Origin: Voacanga thouarsii
Taxonomy: Eukaryota; Streptophyta; Magnoliopsida; Gentianales; Apocynaceae
Reading direction: 5' to 3'
Length of the DNA stretch: 64,000 nucleotides
Assembly (NCBI GenBank): GCA_026120185.1
Contig: JANUWF010001176.1
Coordinates: 6,085,501-6,149,500, forward strand
Below are positions 1 to 11,859 of the stretch, in pieces; the first letter of the stretch is position 1; every line of letters starts with the position of its first letter. Below the pieces are notes generated by a model. It made no database searches. It had not been told where the DNA came from and worked only from the letters and a program-made list of their open reading frames with translations. The position numbers were made by a program, and so were the translations under genes.

Positions 1-219
1 TGTGTAACTTGGCATGAATTTGACAAAGATGGTTTGCTTCCTCTCAGCCCTTCAGTGTTTTGTTTCCTTTTAATTGTTATTAAAACCCTTATGCCCTTTT
101 ATCTCTATTAGGTCCATCAACATGTTGCTGTCAGCATATAAGTAAAAAAGATTAGTAGTGCCGACTCTAATTCGTGGCTTAGTCATTTCAGGTTGCAACA
201 TTTGAATTTCTCTTCCCAA
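1..219. other. Unassigned flank upstream of the Mutator-like element
   Basis: No open frame, repeat or RNA gene is recognised. Because the element at 231-7532 is bounded by a target duplication, this flank and the bases after 7542 were contiguous before insertion, so this may be sequence upstream of the F-box pseudogene. Confidence 0.5.
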
Positions 220-229
220 GCATATATTT
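220..229. repeat. Left target-site duplication of the MULE
   Basis: GCATATATTT lies here and again at 7533-7542, directly outside the two terminal inverted repeats. Ten bases fits the 9-11 bp duplications of Mutator-like elements. Confidence 0.85.
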
Positions 230-230
230 C

Positions 231-315
231 GGGATTTCTGTTAAATGGTGTCCTTTTGATCTAATATTACGACAGTAGGGCGAAGTTTTTTGGAATTCCA
301 TTTGTAACGTGATTG
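231..315 (+). repeat. MULE left terminal inverted repeat
   Basis: Pairs with 7448-7532 read on the other strand. Shared blocks include GATTTCYGTTAAATGG and ATATTACGACAGTAGGGC. Similarity fades after about 85 bp. Confidence 0.85.
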
Positions 316-615
316 TATTTCTATAATGCGATCTTATTTTATAAGGTCGCATTTTAGAACATGGCTCTTTTGCTCTACACTTAACACAAGATTATTGGTC
401 GCATTACCTTAATGAGACCTTCTGATCACCTTACTTTAAAATTTCTACAACTAAAGCCTCCATTGACTGAACATATTTGATTCATATATATAAAAAAAAT
501 ATATGTAAAGTGTGGAAGCATTCCAAAATATAAATTCCAATATCACAAGTACTATTTAGAAATCATTCTTAAAATACAATAAAATATAATATAAAGGAAC
601 ATTTGAAGAAATGGC

Positions 616-3288
616 CTAATCTCTCGAAACAGTAAAAGTATTATTATTATAATTTCTTCTAGCATGTCCACCCTTATGACAGTTGTTGCATTTTGGAGGA
701 GAGTTGGGCGTTCGATAATCTATATCATAAGGTATCCTTGATGTTCGCGGACGGCTGGAAACTTCATTCCTCATTATTTCTTCCACAGGTGCAAGCATAA
801 AAGCTAAAGGCCTCTAATATTGTTCATCCGCCATATGGAAAAACTGACCCTCATATGTTAACTCGTAATTCCGACTGGTATAGAACTCCAAAACAAATTC
901 AATGGGGTTTCAACCTCTGTGACGACATGCTGCAAACCCATGCAAATAAGGTATACCATATATGCTCCACTTTTGACAGGTGCATGATCTCTCCATCAAA
1001 TTGACACTGTAAACATTTGGACTTTTACCCCCTTATTGGATAGACGATTTGATTCTATATATGCCGGCCTGTGCATTAAATTCAGTCACAACACGCCCTC
1101 TCGATTTGTTCTCAAAATAAGAATACAACTTCCACATTTCAGATGGTAAAGGGTGTCTCAAATTAGATGCCTCATCTTTGTATTCATTAAAATACTTAAC
1201 TAACTTATGAAATGAAGTTTCAACTAAAACTTTCAGCGGGAGAGATCTTGCTTTCTTCAGTACACTATTCATGCATTCAGACAAGCTAGTAGTCATTGAA
1301 CCATATCTATGCCATTCATCATATGACAAAGTCCATTTCTCTAAACCTATTTCCATCAAATATTTAAATACATCTTCTTTTCGGATACTGATTTCATCCA
1401 GGTTTGATAGACATTTGGTTCTCTTACACTCTAAACCCACAACATATATCAAATTTGTCAAATTTGTGTCCTTAAACTTAGCATGAAAATTTCCCTCAAT
1501 GTGCCCGAGGCAATATCGATGGACAGCTAAAGGTTCTTACCATTCATTCACATGTCGTGCAGCATTGATTATGCCTTTATATCTATCTGAAATCAGACAT
1601 ATATGTCTTTCCATAATGACATGTTGACATAGTAGCTTTAAGAACCAGCTCCAACTCTCTAATAACTCGTCATCCACGATGGCAAATGCAAGAGGGAAGA
1701 TGTGACTATTTGCATCTCAAGTGGACACAACCAACAATTTGCCTCGATATAGTCCCCTTAAATGGGTTCCATCAATGGATACCACTGGTCGACAATATTT
1801 GAAGCTAACAATTGAAGGTTTGAAAGCCTAGAAAAGGAAACTAAAAGCTTTCAAATCACCCACACTAGTCTAATGATGTCTCTATTTCACAATGGTCCCA
1901 AGATTAGAATCCTGCAAGGCAAGCATGTATTTTGGTAGTGCAATCCAAGTAGATGGCCAATCACCATATACAAGTTCTATAACTACTTTCCGGGCTTCCT
2001 ATGCTTTCTTATAAGAACAACCCATCCTCCATAGTTTCTGAACTTCAGCAATAACATCGCTCACATGGCATTCAAGGTCATTTAAAACCAAATGTGTCAC
2101 ATTACGTGCCATAAATCGATGTTCCATGTTTCTATACACATTGTTCATAACTATAATGATGCATGTGTGTTCCTTGTTCAAAACTGTTATCTGTCATTGT
2201 CCATGGGTCTTCTTATGTATAATACGAATATGCCAAGAGTAAGGATTGCCAGCACTTACATGCTTACACTTAGCATACCAATAGTCTTTCTTACTCTTGA
2301 AGACCCTGAATTCCCATCCTGCTTTAATAGACCACTTTCTTACTGCATATATAGCCTCCTTGTTTTGAAACCTCATGTTTAGTTGCAAATCAATGTCAGT
2401 GTCAGACCAACTTCTCATGATATCAACTGAGTGTCTACGAAGTGATTCATTAGCACACACACCGGACTCTGTGTCATTAAATATTGAAAATCTTGCTGGT
2501 TCCCAAGTGGTGTTAGAAGGTCCCGCCACGTCACCCCTATCATATTCTAAGGGAACGCTGGGATTATAACATGGATTGTTGGATGGAATATCATATTCTT
2601 CACTATCATATCTATCACTTCAATTCATTGGCCCCTCGGAGCCTATAAAACCTTCACCATCAGACGTATGCATCGTTGAATCAACATTCACTGCAGCAGT
2701 GACCATTTGTGGCTGAGATGCTCTACCATGTGATGGAATGGTAGTGTTACGATGTACCCGTTCCCTCTGATATGTATTGGGTTTTGGACTTCGTGTAGAA
2801 CCCGAGAGATGTTCTGGGTTGACCAGGTTGCATCTACCACCTCCAGATGTGGGCCGAACATTAATTGTCCCAGCATTACTACCAGTTAAACTAATGTATT
2901 CAGTTCCTATACTGTTTATGGCAGCTCTTGTATTTTTCATTGGTTGGTAAAATGCTTGGGGTTGCATGTAGTTAAAGGTGTCCCTTCCAATGCCAATAAG
3001 GAGTTGAGAAAATGAATTGTATTGCTCTTGATTCGAATGACCCAACCCCGCCACTTGATTCAGCATTGCCACGAATGAATCTGTTGCTGGGAATACATCA
3101 TATAAATGACTCAAGCATTGGGAAGTCACCTCGGAATAACTCACATGTAGTTGGATGCTTTGGGACTTAAATTCATGTGGCAACATCCATAAAACCTCCA
3201 TATCGTCATCATTGCTTAACTCATTTGTAGCATATTGTTGATTCGATCCATAAAGAAATGGATGTCTCAATGTAATCTTGATTGTCAC
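616..3288 (-). pseudogene. mudrA-like: MURA-like transposase, single frame interrupted by stop codons
   Basis: Reading from 3288 down, one frame of about 890 codons stays in register. A low-complexity N-terminal part (residues 1-220) is followed by the MuDR DNA-binding region (about 253-365, ending near the SWHIRIIH motif). The MULE catalytic domain contains SIDGTHLRG with its Asp near residue 506 and ISDRYKGI with the second Asp. A SWIM zinc finger near residue 768 reads SCTCQKW...HGFAACRH, and a CCHC knuckle near 865 reads CNNCHKGGHARRN. The knuckle has lost its last cysteine. About ten in-frame stops (for example at 2620, 2194, 1999 and 1033) break it, but I see no frameshift. It would catalyse cut-and-paste transposition through the terminal repeats. 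It is certainly inactive here. Confidence 0.9.
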
Positions 3289-3894
3289 ATTTTATCTTCC
3301 CAACCCAAGATATGTACAAACTTTGTCTACTAGTTCCAAGTAAGATATCGGATGTCGGAGAATGCAAGTTTTTTTAATTACTCAATCGAACCATATTAAG
3401 CCTCGATAATCGCGCTTATTCGACAATCCAAAAAAAGGCACAACACAATAGGTGGTTCCAAAACATCCATGATTACCAAGTCAGCACAATCTAAAATTTG
3501 CAAGATGATATACCATTATAAGAAAAATTAAAAATCAAAGACCAAAACATAGTAATTTCAAAAACCACAATAAGGCACAGTGCATTGGATGAAAAATGTA
3601 AAGAAAATAAGTGTATGTGGATGGATGAAGTTGCCTTGATACCTAAATTAGTAAAATGACTAATCAAATGCCATCAACATTCGCAGAGATTGCCCACTGA
3701 GAAATTGATGTTGCCGGCAATGTTTTTTTGCAGATTTGTGTGAAATGGCCGTAGATTTGGGATGGATATAGTCGGCGAAGGTCGCATTATACAAATGCGA
3801 CCTCTGTGCTTGTGTTTTTTTTTTCCCCTAAGTTCCAGCAAACACTAAAATTAAACTCCCTATAAATACAAAAACAGATTTCCTGCATATATTC
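3289..3894. other. Intergenic stretch of the MULE with a GTCGCATT hairpin
   Basis: Lies between the PMD and transposase genes and should hold the transposase promoter. It is AT-rich with no convincing coding frame. At 3780-3802 GGTCGCATT and AATGCGACC flank a 5-base loop, a perfect 9-bp stem. Confidence 0.6.
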
Positions 3895-4125
3895 TATACA
3901 TAATCATCCCAACACCAAAACCATTCAAACACAATCCAAACACCCGAACCAATCAAACACCAAAATCATCTCAACATCAAAACCATTCAAACACAATCCC
4001 AACACCAAAATCATCCAAACACATATATTTCAAACACAAAATCCGTCCAAATACACACAATACAAACACCAACACCATCCAAACACACACAATACAAACA
4101 CCAAAACCATCCAAACAAATATCTC
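3895..4125. repeat. Degenerate CA-rich minisatellite
   Basis: Loose tandem copies of a roughly 15-25 bp motif of the form CAAACACCAAAACCATC run through this interval, between the two MULE genes. Copies differ in length and sequence. No coding frame is supported. Confidence 0.7.
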
Positions 4126-4220
4126 AATTCAAAGTCAATGGGGTCACATTATACATTCAGAATACATCTATACAAGTAAAGAACGACTAATGCAGCGACA
4201 GTACACATGGCCTCCGAGGC

Positions 4221-6549
4221 CTAGTCTTTCCTCTTAGGTCTCCGGGCAGCATTAGGCTGTGGTTCTTCCTACTGGGAAGAATGCACGGGCTCCGCTTCTT
4301 CTTGGGGAGAAAGGACAGGCTGTGGTTCAGGCTAGGGAGAATGAGCGGGCTGTGGATCTTCTTGCTGGGAAGGATCTGGAATCCGTCTTCCGCGCCTAGT
4401 ACAGATAATCCTGCGAAAAGGACGAACAGGAAGCTCATCAATACATGTAACAAGGTCTGCCAACCCATCAGTAGCGGGGAGATATGTGCCTACTGGAATG
4501 CCTGTCTCAGGCCTAAATGGAGATTGAACTGGAATCACCATAGAATTATCCCTTAGCAACTCATCTGCACCAAAATTGGGGAGCAAACCGTCCCCTGCCT
4601 CCTGGTCATGACGGTCAGTAGCGGCATCCTGGTCATGATGGTCCTGTAGAGGATGTGGTCACGCTCGGGGTCCTTGGCCTCCTCGCCTCACCCCCACATA
4701 TGCATGGCCATCAATAAGCTCTCGGGGCCTCGAAGTAGGTTGACTCATTGCAATAGTCGGCTCCTCTGACTTGATTGGGCCAGGATATCTATCGTGCGGT
4801 TGATGACACGCTGTCAGTCCTCGAGCACACATATCTCGTATCTCTATAAATGCCCTTCGAGAAACTGCGTCGGCATTATGAATATGTCGCTCTGCCACTA
4901 CTATAGCACGTCGCACAATATCGGTCTGAAAAAAAATATTTAACATTTAGTTATATATTTAAATATGTTATAACTTATTAAATTATAAGTATTTACCAAT
5001 ACAACTGTATTAGATCCAGTAGGCTGATATTCCGACTGTAGTGCATTGCGAGAAATGGAGTTCCTGATCCGAGGACGGGTATGGTCCCTATACCACTGCA
5101 TGTATGCTTCATCAACCGAGACACCTAACTTACTAGTCTGTATGTACTCTAGTCAATGTGCCCACATCTGGAGATATAGCCCATGGTATATGGCATAATC
5201 TCGGGTAGGATTGCTCCACTTATCAATATCATGGAGGTCAACTCGTGTTTCGCAGTCTATCGGTACAGATTGCAGCATCCTAAACTGCCACATAACCCGG
5301 TCCGAAAAGTAGAGCTCGACTTCCTCCCAACTAATAAGTGCTGTGCGTGACCTCTAAATATGGGCTCCATCTAAATAGTACGAGGGGAGGACACTCACCA
5401 AATTCGGCTGATATAGCTACCAAATAAACTACAATACACACAATACATATAAAGTTTGCGTACACATAGATGGGGTTATAAATAAATTATGTATACATAA
5501 CATATATAGTCACATCATCATCGAAGAGGGCATCAAGTTGGGAGCGATACGATACCAAAACATGCATGGACATGCGATAGAGGTGTAAACCTACGTCCTA
5601 TCGAGCACCATATGGTGCAAGCAATGGTAGCTCGTAGTGGGGTCTACCCCGCTCCGGTCGTACAATCCGAAAACGCTCCTAGGCCCATAGCTGCATCGCA
5701 TTTACATAAAGATATTAGAAATATTACATATGTTATCAAGAATTTTTAAAATAAAAAATGGACCAAATTCAAACTTACTTGAACTAAGACCATTGGGTCA
5801 CAAATCTCCTGAGCGGACCTAATAGCAGCTTGGCACAAACATCTATACACATATGCTAAGACTGCACTACCCTAATTCAGGGTGCCACAGGCATCCAAAT
5901 CCTCTATAATAGGTAGATATATCAAGTGCAGTAAATTTTCGAACTTATCAGAAAATAATAACCCCCCGATCAGCAAGAATATAAGACAATAAGCACACTG
6001 CTATGTAACGTCATTAGTAGCGTCATTTACCAAAGGAATGTCCAAGTGCTCCTCAATAAGAGCCTTCCTAATCCTATTCCCCCGAATGTGCTCTACTCGT
6101 GGTCTAATACCTAGTAATCTATCACAAAGATCAATCCAATTAGATTTTGAATAGTGAAAAGGTGTCCATATGATTGAATCCCCATCTACTCTAAGACCCC
6201 ATAAAAGCACTACATCCTCTAATGTAACGGTAGTCTCTCCTACTGGTAAATGAAATATATGGGTCTCCTACCGCCATTGCTCTACTAGTGTAGTAATGAG
6301 GGCGTGATCTACTTGTATATGGCCAACTCGTCTAACTCTCCCAAAACCAGCACTATCCACCAACTTCATGACTCTGCCTGAAAGTGGAGTGTGCTCCCAA
6401 AATGCAGAATCGTATCGTCTAAATACCAGTGGAGTCTCACAGGCACGCTGATCGCTAGACCATACCAATGAAGAATGGTGACTGGGTTGGGGAGATAATA
6501 AACCACCTACAAGAGGGTCAGGATGGATATGCACGTGCATGTGATCCAT
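4221..6549 (-). pseudogene. Plant mobile domain (PMD/MAIN-like) gene with introns, broken
   Basis: The first exon starts at MDHMHVHIHP. After one stop at 6268 it continues with the PMD hallmark ETHIFHLPVGETTVTLEDV and a GLRVDG motif. Later exons contain QLWAxERFRIVRPERG, LVSVLPSYYLDGAHIW and SYxRSQLDALFDDD. The last ends in a basic tail (RRPKRKD) at 4221. At least two introns fit GT-AG rules: 5691-5778 (GTAAGT to TGCAG) and 4926-4996 (GTAAAT to TTTCAG). A third probably ends near 5429. PMD proteins are plant nuclear proteins related to MAIN and MAIL1, and the family is spread by MULEs. Several stops (6268, 6001, the TAG within the ERF exon, 4332) make this copy a pseudogene. Confidence 0.85.
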
Positions 6550-7447
6550 CCTACCTATTTAAAGTAAATTGAAACAATTAACGTAATACCTTGAACGAAA
6601 ATGGTTAGAAGGTGGAAAGGTAAAAGAAAAGGACAAAATCGTGGAAAAGAAAATGAAAAGAAATGAAAGATCTTCAAAATTGGTTTTCATTGTGTGTAAA
6701 ATGAAATTTCAAATCTTCTAAACCCTAAACCAAAATAACTAGAAATGAATTCCAAAATATAAACCAAAATTTAAATCTTAATTTAAACACTTAAGTAAAA
6801 ATGAATTCCAAAATAGAAACCAAAATTAACTCATTAATGGCAGCAATCAACTAGTCAATGAATCAACCAAAATTACCGTGTCTTGGCTTCAAGTTACTTA
6901 AAGCATTTTCTCTCACCCTCTAGTCCACTTAAATCATTTTGTTATATCCTACTGGCATTTGAAATGGCGGAAAAAAATGCTCAATCAAATCAACAATTTA
7001 GAACATATCAACCAATTAACTAAAACTATAGAAGAGTAAGAAAATCTTCAGAATCCTAGTAAAAACAACTACAAAAACAAAACATATCAAACACAAAACT
7101 TCAGCTCTAAAAAAAAAAATTGATTAATGTTGTTATTTGGGGAGTAATACCTTAGTTTAGTGCTTCAATAACAAGCCATAGCAAATGGGTTCCCGTGTTT
7201 GGATGAGATTGAAGAAGAAATGCCGCTATCGGAATAGGGTCGTTGCTGGCGAAATGGTCCGAAATGCTTGGCTCGTCGCAGAAGAGGGAGGAATGGAGAA
7301 GAAGAAAATGCAAATCGCGTCGCAGGGGAGGGCTAAGTAATGCGACCTTCAGGTCGCATTCTACTAAAGCAACCTGTTTTTACCTTTAAAATCTCGGCTT
7401 CAGAACAATGCCTTATGGGGGGATTTTATGGTTGCATTTCTATAATG
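6550..7447. other. 5' region of the PMD gene within the MULE
   Basis: AT-rich leader and promoter-side sequence with no credible open frame. Near its end, at 7339-7360, AATGCGACCT and AGGTCGCATT form an almost perfect 22-bp palindrome, matching the octamer repeats near the other end. Confidence 0.6.
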
Positions 7448-7532
7448 TGACCACGCTACAAATGGCATTTCAAAAATGTCTGCCCTACTGTCGTAATATC
7501 AGCTCAAAATGATACCATTTAACGGAAATCCT
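7448..7532 (-). repeat. MULE right terminal inverted repeat
   Basis: Inverted copy of 231-315. The outermost bases (complement AGGATTTCCGTTAAATGG) differ from the left end at only two of the first 18 positions. Confidence 0.85.
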
Positions 7533-7542
7533 GCATATATTT
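7533..7542. repeat. Right target-site duplication of the MULE
   Basis: GCATATATTT, identical to 220-229. Confidence 0.85.
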
Positions 7543-7803
7543 GTATATACAAATATAGGAATATTGCATTAACATGTACTAGTTATAAAAGCATTGCTTA
7601 TCTCACAGTAATATGGATAAACAATCTGCTTCTTCCTATTCAAACCTGATCTTTTACGAATACATTTTTGAATAGTAGATTACAAGATGTCGAAGGCATC
7701 TGAGATTCTCTGTCAGCTATGGAGACGGATTCTCGCTTTTGTCATGTCTACTTGCATCATACTGCGTCGGAAAAGAAGTTGAGAGAAGTTGAGAGCAGGA
7801 CAC

Positions 7804-8768
7804 GAAAATGAATTAGAAATAGCGGCGCCCGAGGATATAACAATTGAGATCTTAAGCTGGTTGCCAGTGAAGTCATTGTTGAGATTCAGAAGCGTGTGTA
7901 AGGTGTGAAGAACAATCATCCAAGACAAGAACTTCATTGGGAAGCATTATAGGCGCAGTCAGATGATATATCTGTACCAAGAAAAGACAGAATTTCAATG
8001 CATTTGTGGCTGCATATCATTGGTGCTGGAGAAAAGCAAAAAGAAAAAAAGGTGCCGCATAAGTACTATTCTACTAGCTAGACAAACCTTTGATCTGCCT
8101 GATATACCCGAAAAAATTACCCTCATGTGTTTGGACTATCTTCCATCTATCGGCAGATGTAAGGTTGCTTTATGTCTTTTATAAGGAACGAAACCAGAAA
8201 TGGAGGCTGCAAAGTTCTTACTTCTGGGATTGACCTTTCATGGAGAACAATTGATATTCCTAGCCTTCGTAAGTTAGGGACAATGGAGAATGAGTTGGTC
8301 CTATCTCAAACTTGTAACTCTGTACTTTTATACTGCCGGGTTGTTTACTTCTCAATTTCGAGGTTCTCACCAGCTAGTTTTCCTCGAACTGGGCAGTGAG
8401 AGTTTCGGAAACATCAAGATTCCACAGACTTTCTTCACAGATTGGAAACAAGTCCACTTTCTTATCCGGGAAAACAAGATATCGCTATGCAACAGAGTTA
8501 ACGAGGGCCTTCATGTCTGGGTATTGGAAGATTACAAGAAGCAAAAATGGCAGATAGGATGATTGTCTTTCCCTTGACATTCTTGAACAAATACCTAGTT
8601 GGTTCAGAAAATATTTGTGATTGGTGTGTGCATGACGGTTGGCTTTCGGTTTTTGACCAAGGAAAACATCTATACTATACCATTAAATCCCAACGGGACT
8701 GCTGTAAAACTGCACCTCCTGGAAATAATTTCTGCTCCCATTTTTGCCCTAGTCTAATACGTTTATAA
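7804..8768 (+). pseudogene. F-box protein pseudogene with F-box-associated domain
   Basis: The N-terminal part reads APEDITIEILSWLPVKSLLR then FRSVCKV, a clear F-box, followed by a stop and RTIIQDKNFIGKHY. Downstream come fragments of an F-box-associated domain: LSWRTIDIPSLRK, then FLELGSESFGNIKIPQ, then LHVWVLEDYKKQKW. Reading all of them needs changes of frame near 8165, 8340 and 8555, plus the early stop, so it is a pseudogene. F-box proteins of this class are substrate receptors of SCF ubiquitin ligases. No initiator is visible upstream because a TGA precedes the frame at 7780. It is the only non-transposon coding remnant I recognise. The MULE sits about 260 bp upstream. Confidence 0.85.
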
Positions 8769-9106
8769 TGATTGTGTCCAAAATCAGGCAAGAAACCATC
8801 TTAGCTCTGCCTTTTCTGATTTCTGATTCTGCTTCTTATTAGTAGAATTTGAGAAGCTCGCAGTCACGAACAAGACATAAGTATGTGAGCTTTTCTTGCA
8901 TTTTTTAGTTAGAAGCACATTATTTCCTGCCAATTGATTATGTAGAAGGAGGATCGTTTCTTGCCTTAATGGTATTAAGTCGTGCTTTTCACCTATTTGG
9001 GCTCATATTGATTGGGTGTACCACAAGTGGGCCGATTTTTGACAGGGTAAATTTTACGGGCTCCTTGCAATGCCAGGTGCGAGATGTACTTTAGGCATTA
9101 CAGCAT
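8769..9106. other. 3' flank of the F-box pseudogene
   Basis: No gene is recognised. The sequence is of moderate AT content and may contain former 3' untranslated sequence. Confidence 0.4.
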
Positions 9107-9530
9107 TACAGATCCTCTCCACCACCCTTTCCCGTCCCTCTTCTCATCTTTATTTATTTATTTATAATAAAAAATATTATTTAATTTATTTATATTTATT
9201 TTTAAATAAAAACTTATTATTTAAATTATTTATTATTAAAAGTTTATTATTTAAATTATTGAAGTTTATTATTTATTTATTTTTAAATAAAAATTTATTA
9301 TTTAGATTATTTAGGTTTATTATTTAGGGTTATTTATTTATTTAAGTTTATTATTTAAATTATTTAGGTTTGTTATTTATTAAGTTTTCAAATAAAAGTT
9401 TATTATTTGGATTATAAAATTTTATTTTCTATTTAGAAAAAAAAAATACATAGAGATGATAGGAGGGATACTTGGTGAATCTTTGAGAATGGAGAGAGGA
9501 TAGGGGAGAATTTGGAGGAGAGGATTCGTA
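9107..9530. repeat. AT-rich ATTTATTTA tract with CT/GA-rich inverted arms
   Basis: The core (about 9150-9430) is a degenerate tandem tract of TTATTTATTT and TTTATTATTTA. It is flanked by a CT-rich arm at 9107-9146 (GATCCTCTCC...) and a GA-rich arm at 9466-9530 (...GGAGAGGATTC) that are loosely complementary. It could be a fold-back element or just low-complexity sequence. Confidence 0.4.
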
Positions 9531-9984
9531 CTGGTAATTATGAGGCATGTGTTTTCTTTTATCAAGTGCAAATTAAAATTTTTTAAAAAAATTATTATAA
9601 ATTTAATTCAAAATAAAACCGTAAAATAAAAAATAATACAATTTTAAAAAGTAAAAAAAAAAAAGAATATATTATCATGAACTGCTCTGAACTAATTTTA
9701 AACTAATAATCTGTCCATTTATATAAGGCATTGATAGTAAGATACATTGCCTTAAAATATAAATAATCAATCTAATATATACGACTTTATTTTATCAATT
9801 AAATTAATATCTTAAAAAAAAAAAAGAGCAATCACATATATCTCGTAAATAAATGAATAATCATGAAAAGATAAATGGGTAGAAACCTCAAAAGATAAAT
9901 ATGTAGTCTAAAAAACGAACCGTTAATTTTATCTTTTGGATTTCATAACATTCTCAAGTTAACTTTTGAATTTCATAACACTCT
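9531..9984. other. AT-rich spacer
   Basis: Very AT-rich, with no coding, repeat-end or RNA signal that I can support. Confidence 0.5.
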
Positions 9985-11290
9985 TTATTGGATATTCAGA
10001 ACTTTCCTAGAAACGATCATTAGGAGCAAAACCTAGTGAAGAAAAAGAGTACATTTTTCTTTCCTTAAGATATTCATTTCAAAATATAAAAAATACCTCG
10101 TTAGAACCTTTCTTAGGAAAAACTCTCACTAAAACTTAGTGAAAAACTTGGTTAGAGAAAACCTAGTGGGAAAAATTTTGATTAGGAAAAAAGAGTATAA
10201 CATGTATATATTCTTCCTCTTGATGATATCATTTAAAATATTTTCATATCTTTTAGTCTACACATGCTAATTTTGTATACCAATTTCTTAAATGTAGTAG
10301 TTGGCAATGTCGTAGTAAACAAATATATCAGATTATCACATGATTGCATCTATTGGAAAAAATTTTTATATTTTTTTTGGAGTTCATAAGTAAAGAAAAA
10401 TTTTGCTAAAATATACTTTACCCTATCTCTTTTAATATACTCTCTCTCAATTGAGTTATATAAATTGTATCATCCTCATAAAAAGTTATTGAAATTTCTT
10501 TCTTGGAGGATAAACCATAATTTTCTCAGATATAATGAATTACTGATCTTAAACACACACATTCTTAACTTGTCTCATGAATAGTCATAATTTCAACTTG
10601 ATTAGAAGAAGTGGCTACTATAAACTATTTTGTAGAATGTCATGAAATAGCAACACTACTATATGTAAATACATAACTCGTCTAAGAACGTGCTCTATGT
10701 AGATTAGATAGATAACATTTGTATAAGTAATCAATATTAGATTAGTCTTATTTGAATAAAATAATTCGAGTTTAATTATTCGTTGGAGATATCTAATGAC
10801 ATTTTTAATGTAATTCCAATTTTGTCGTCTTGAAGAAAAACTAAAATTTTCTAATAAATTAATAGAAAATGTTATGTCAAGTCCATTATTATTATCAAAG
10901 TATATTAGTGTAACAATTGCACTAAAGTATGGTACTTTATGACTAAGAAGTTCTTTATCATCTTTTCCCAGTCAAAAAGAATCTTTATTCACATCCAATG
11001 ACTGGACGACTATTGAAATACTCAATGGATGTACTTTATCTATACAAAACCTTTTTAGAACCTTTGCAGTATATTTTGATTGATAAATAAAAATTCTTTT
11101 TTTCACACGCTCAATTTGTAGATTAAGATAAAATTTAATTCTTCCAAAATCTTTGATTTTAAATTCTCATCTCAAACAATCCTTTACCTCTTAGAGCTCT
11201 TTTGGAATTGTAATAATATTTCTATCATCGACATATATAGTGAGCATTACAAAGTTAGACCTAGATTTCTAAATAAAGAAATAAGGACAT
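9985..11290 (-). mobile_element. Ty1/copia remnant: RT end, RNase H and downstream sequence
   Basis: On the minus strand from about 11270 down, fragments read TIYVDDRNIITIPKEL (the YVDD box of Copia RT, at 11222-11233), FKIKDFGRIKFYLNLQIE, IYQSKYTAKVLKRF and LDITFSINLLENFS, typical of the RT-RNase H junction of a plant Copia lineage. Stops and frameshifts are frequent. The lower part (about 9985-10430) contains repeated AAAACCTAGTG-type sequence that I take for the 3' non-coding end of the same element. No LTR boundary could be fixed, so this is a truncated fragment. Confidence 0.7.
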
Positions 11291-11562
11291 ATTAGATCAT
11301 TTTTATATCCTGTTTTTAATAATTATTCACTAAGACAATTATACCACGTGCATTCAAACTGTTTTAGGATATATGTAACTTTGCTTACTTATACATGGGA
11401 TGGCTTGCATTCATGAGTATATCATATGTTGAGAATTTATTTATATGAAATGTATGTCTAATTTTTATGGCTTTTATTTATACTTGAGATAATTGTGTGA
11501 AAACTTGTTCTTATCTATATAATTATATGGTGATGATTCGTAGTGAATAATTTTATGTTAGG
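11291..11562. other. Unassigned AT-rich sequence left of the LINE
   Basis: No gene or element end is recognised. It was contiguous with 20422 onward before the LINE inserted. Confidence 0.5.
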
Positions 11563-11578
11563 AATAGGGAATTATTTA
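11563..11578. repeat. Left target-site duplication of the LINE
   Basis: AATAGGGAATTATTTA here is repeated without a mismatch at 20406-20421. Sixteen bases is typical of target-primed LINE insertion. Confidence 0.9.
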
Positions 11579-11859
11579 ACTCCGCTTGTGAGTTCCATGG
11601 GCTTTATTTGCGGTGTTCATTGCCTGTCTCAAACCCCGATAAATGAGGAGAGTTGCGATAAGGCTTGTGATAGCCAGCATAAAATATAGTCATATCTGTG
11701 ACATGAACTAATTGATTGACTTCGTGGGGGCATTCCTTACTCAGTGACGCGCTGCACTTCCTAGACCCTGGTGTAGTGATAAATATGTGAGGGTTGCTAG
11801 GTCGTTGGCCGAAAGCAATGCGCCGTGTCGGTCCCCAGATACGGTATCAAATATGCAAG

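Larger units (their letters stand above)
231..7532 (-). mobile_element. Complete Mutator-like element (MULE) carrying transposase and plant-mobile-domain genes
   Basis: The element is about 7.3 kb, bounded by inverted repeats and a 10-bp target duplication. It holds two divergence-worn genes, both on the minus strand: a PMD-type gene (4221-6549) upstream and a MURA-type transposase (616-3288) downstream. Linkage of plant mobile domains to Mutator-like transposons is known in plants. All coding capacity is broken, so this copy is not autonomous. The octamer GTCGCATT or its complement recurs near both ends and between the genes, twice as a hairpin. The ends are the best evidence; the gene identities rest on recognised motifs. 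Confidence 0.9.

Noticed and set aside
9070..9327. 85-codon frame rich in Leu, Ile, Phe and Lys
   Set aside because: Arises from the ATTTATTTA low-complexity tract.
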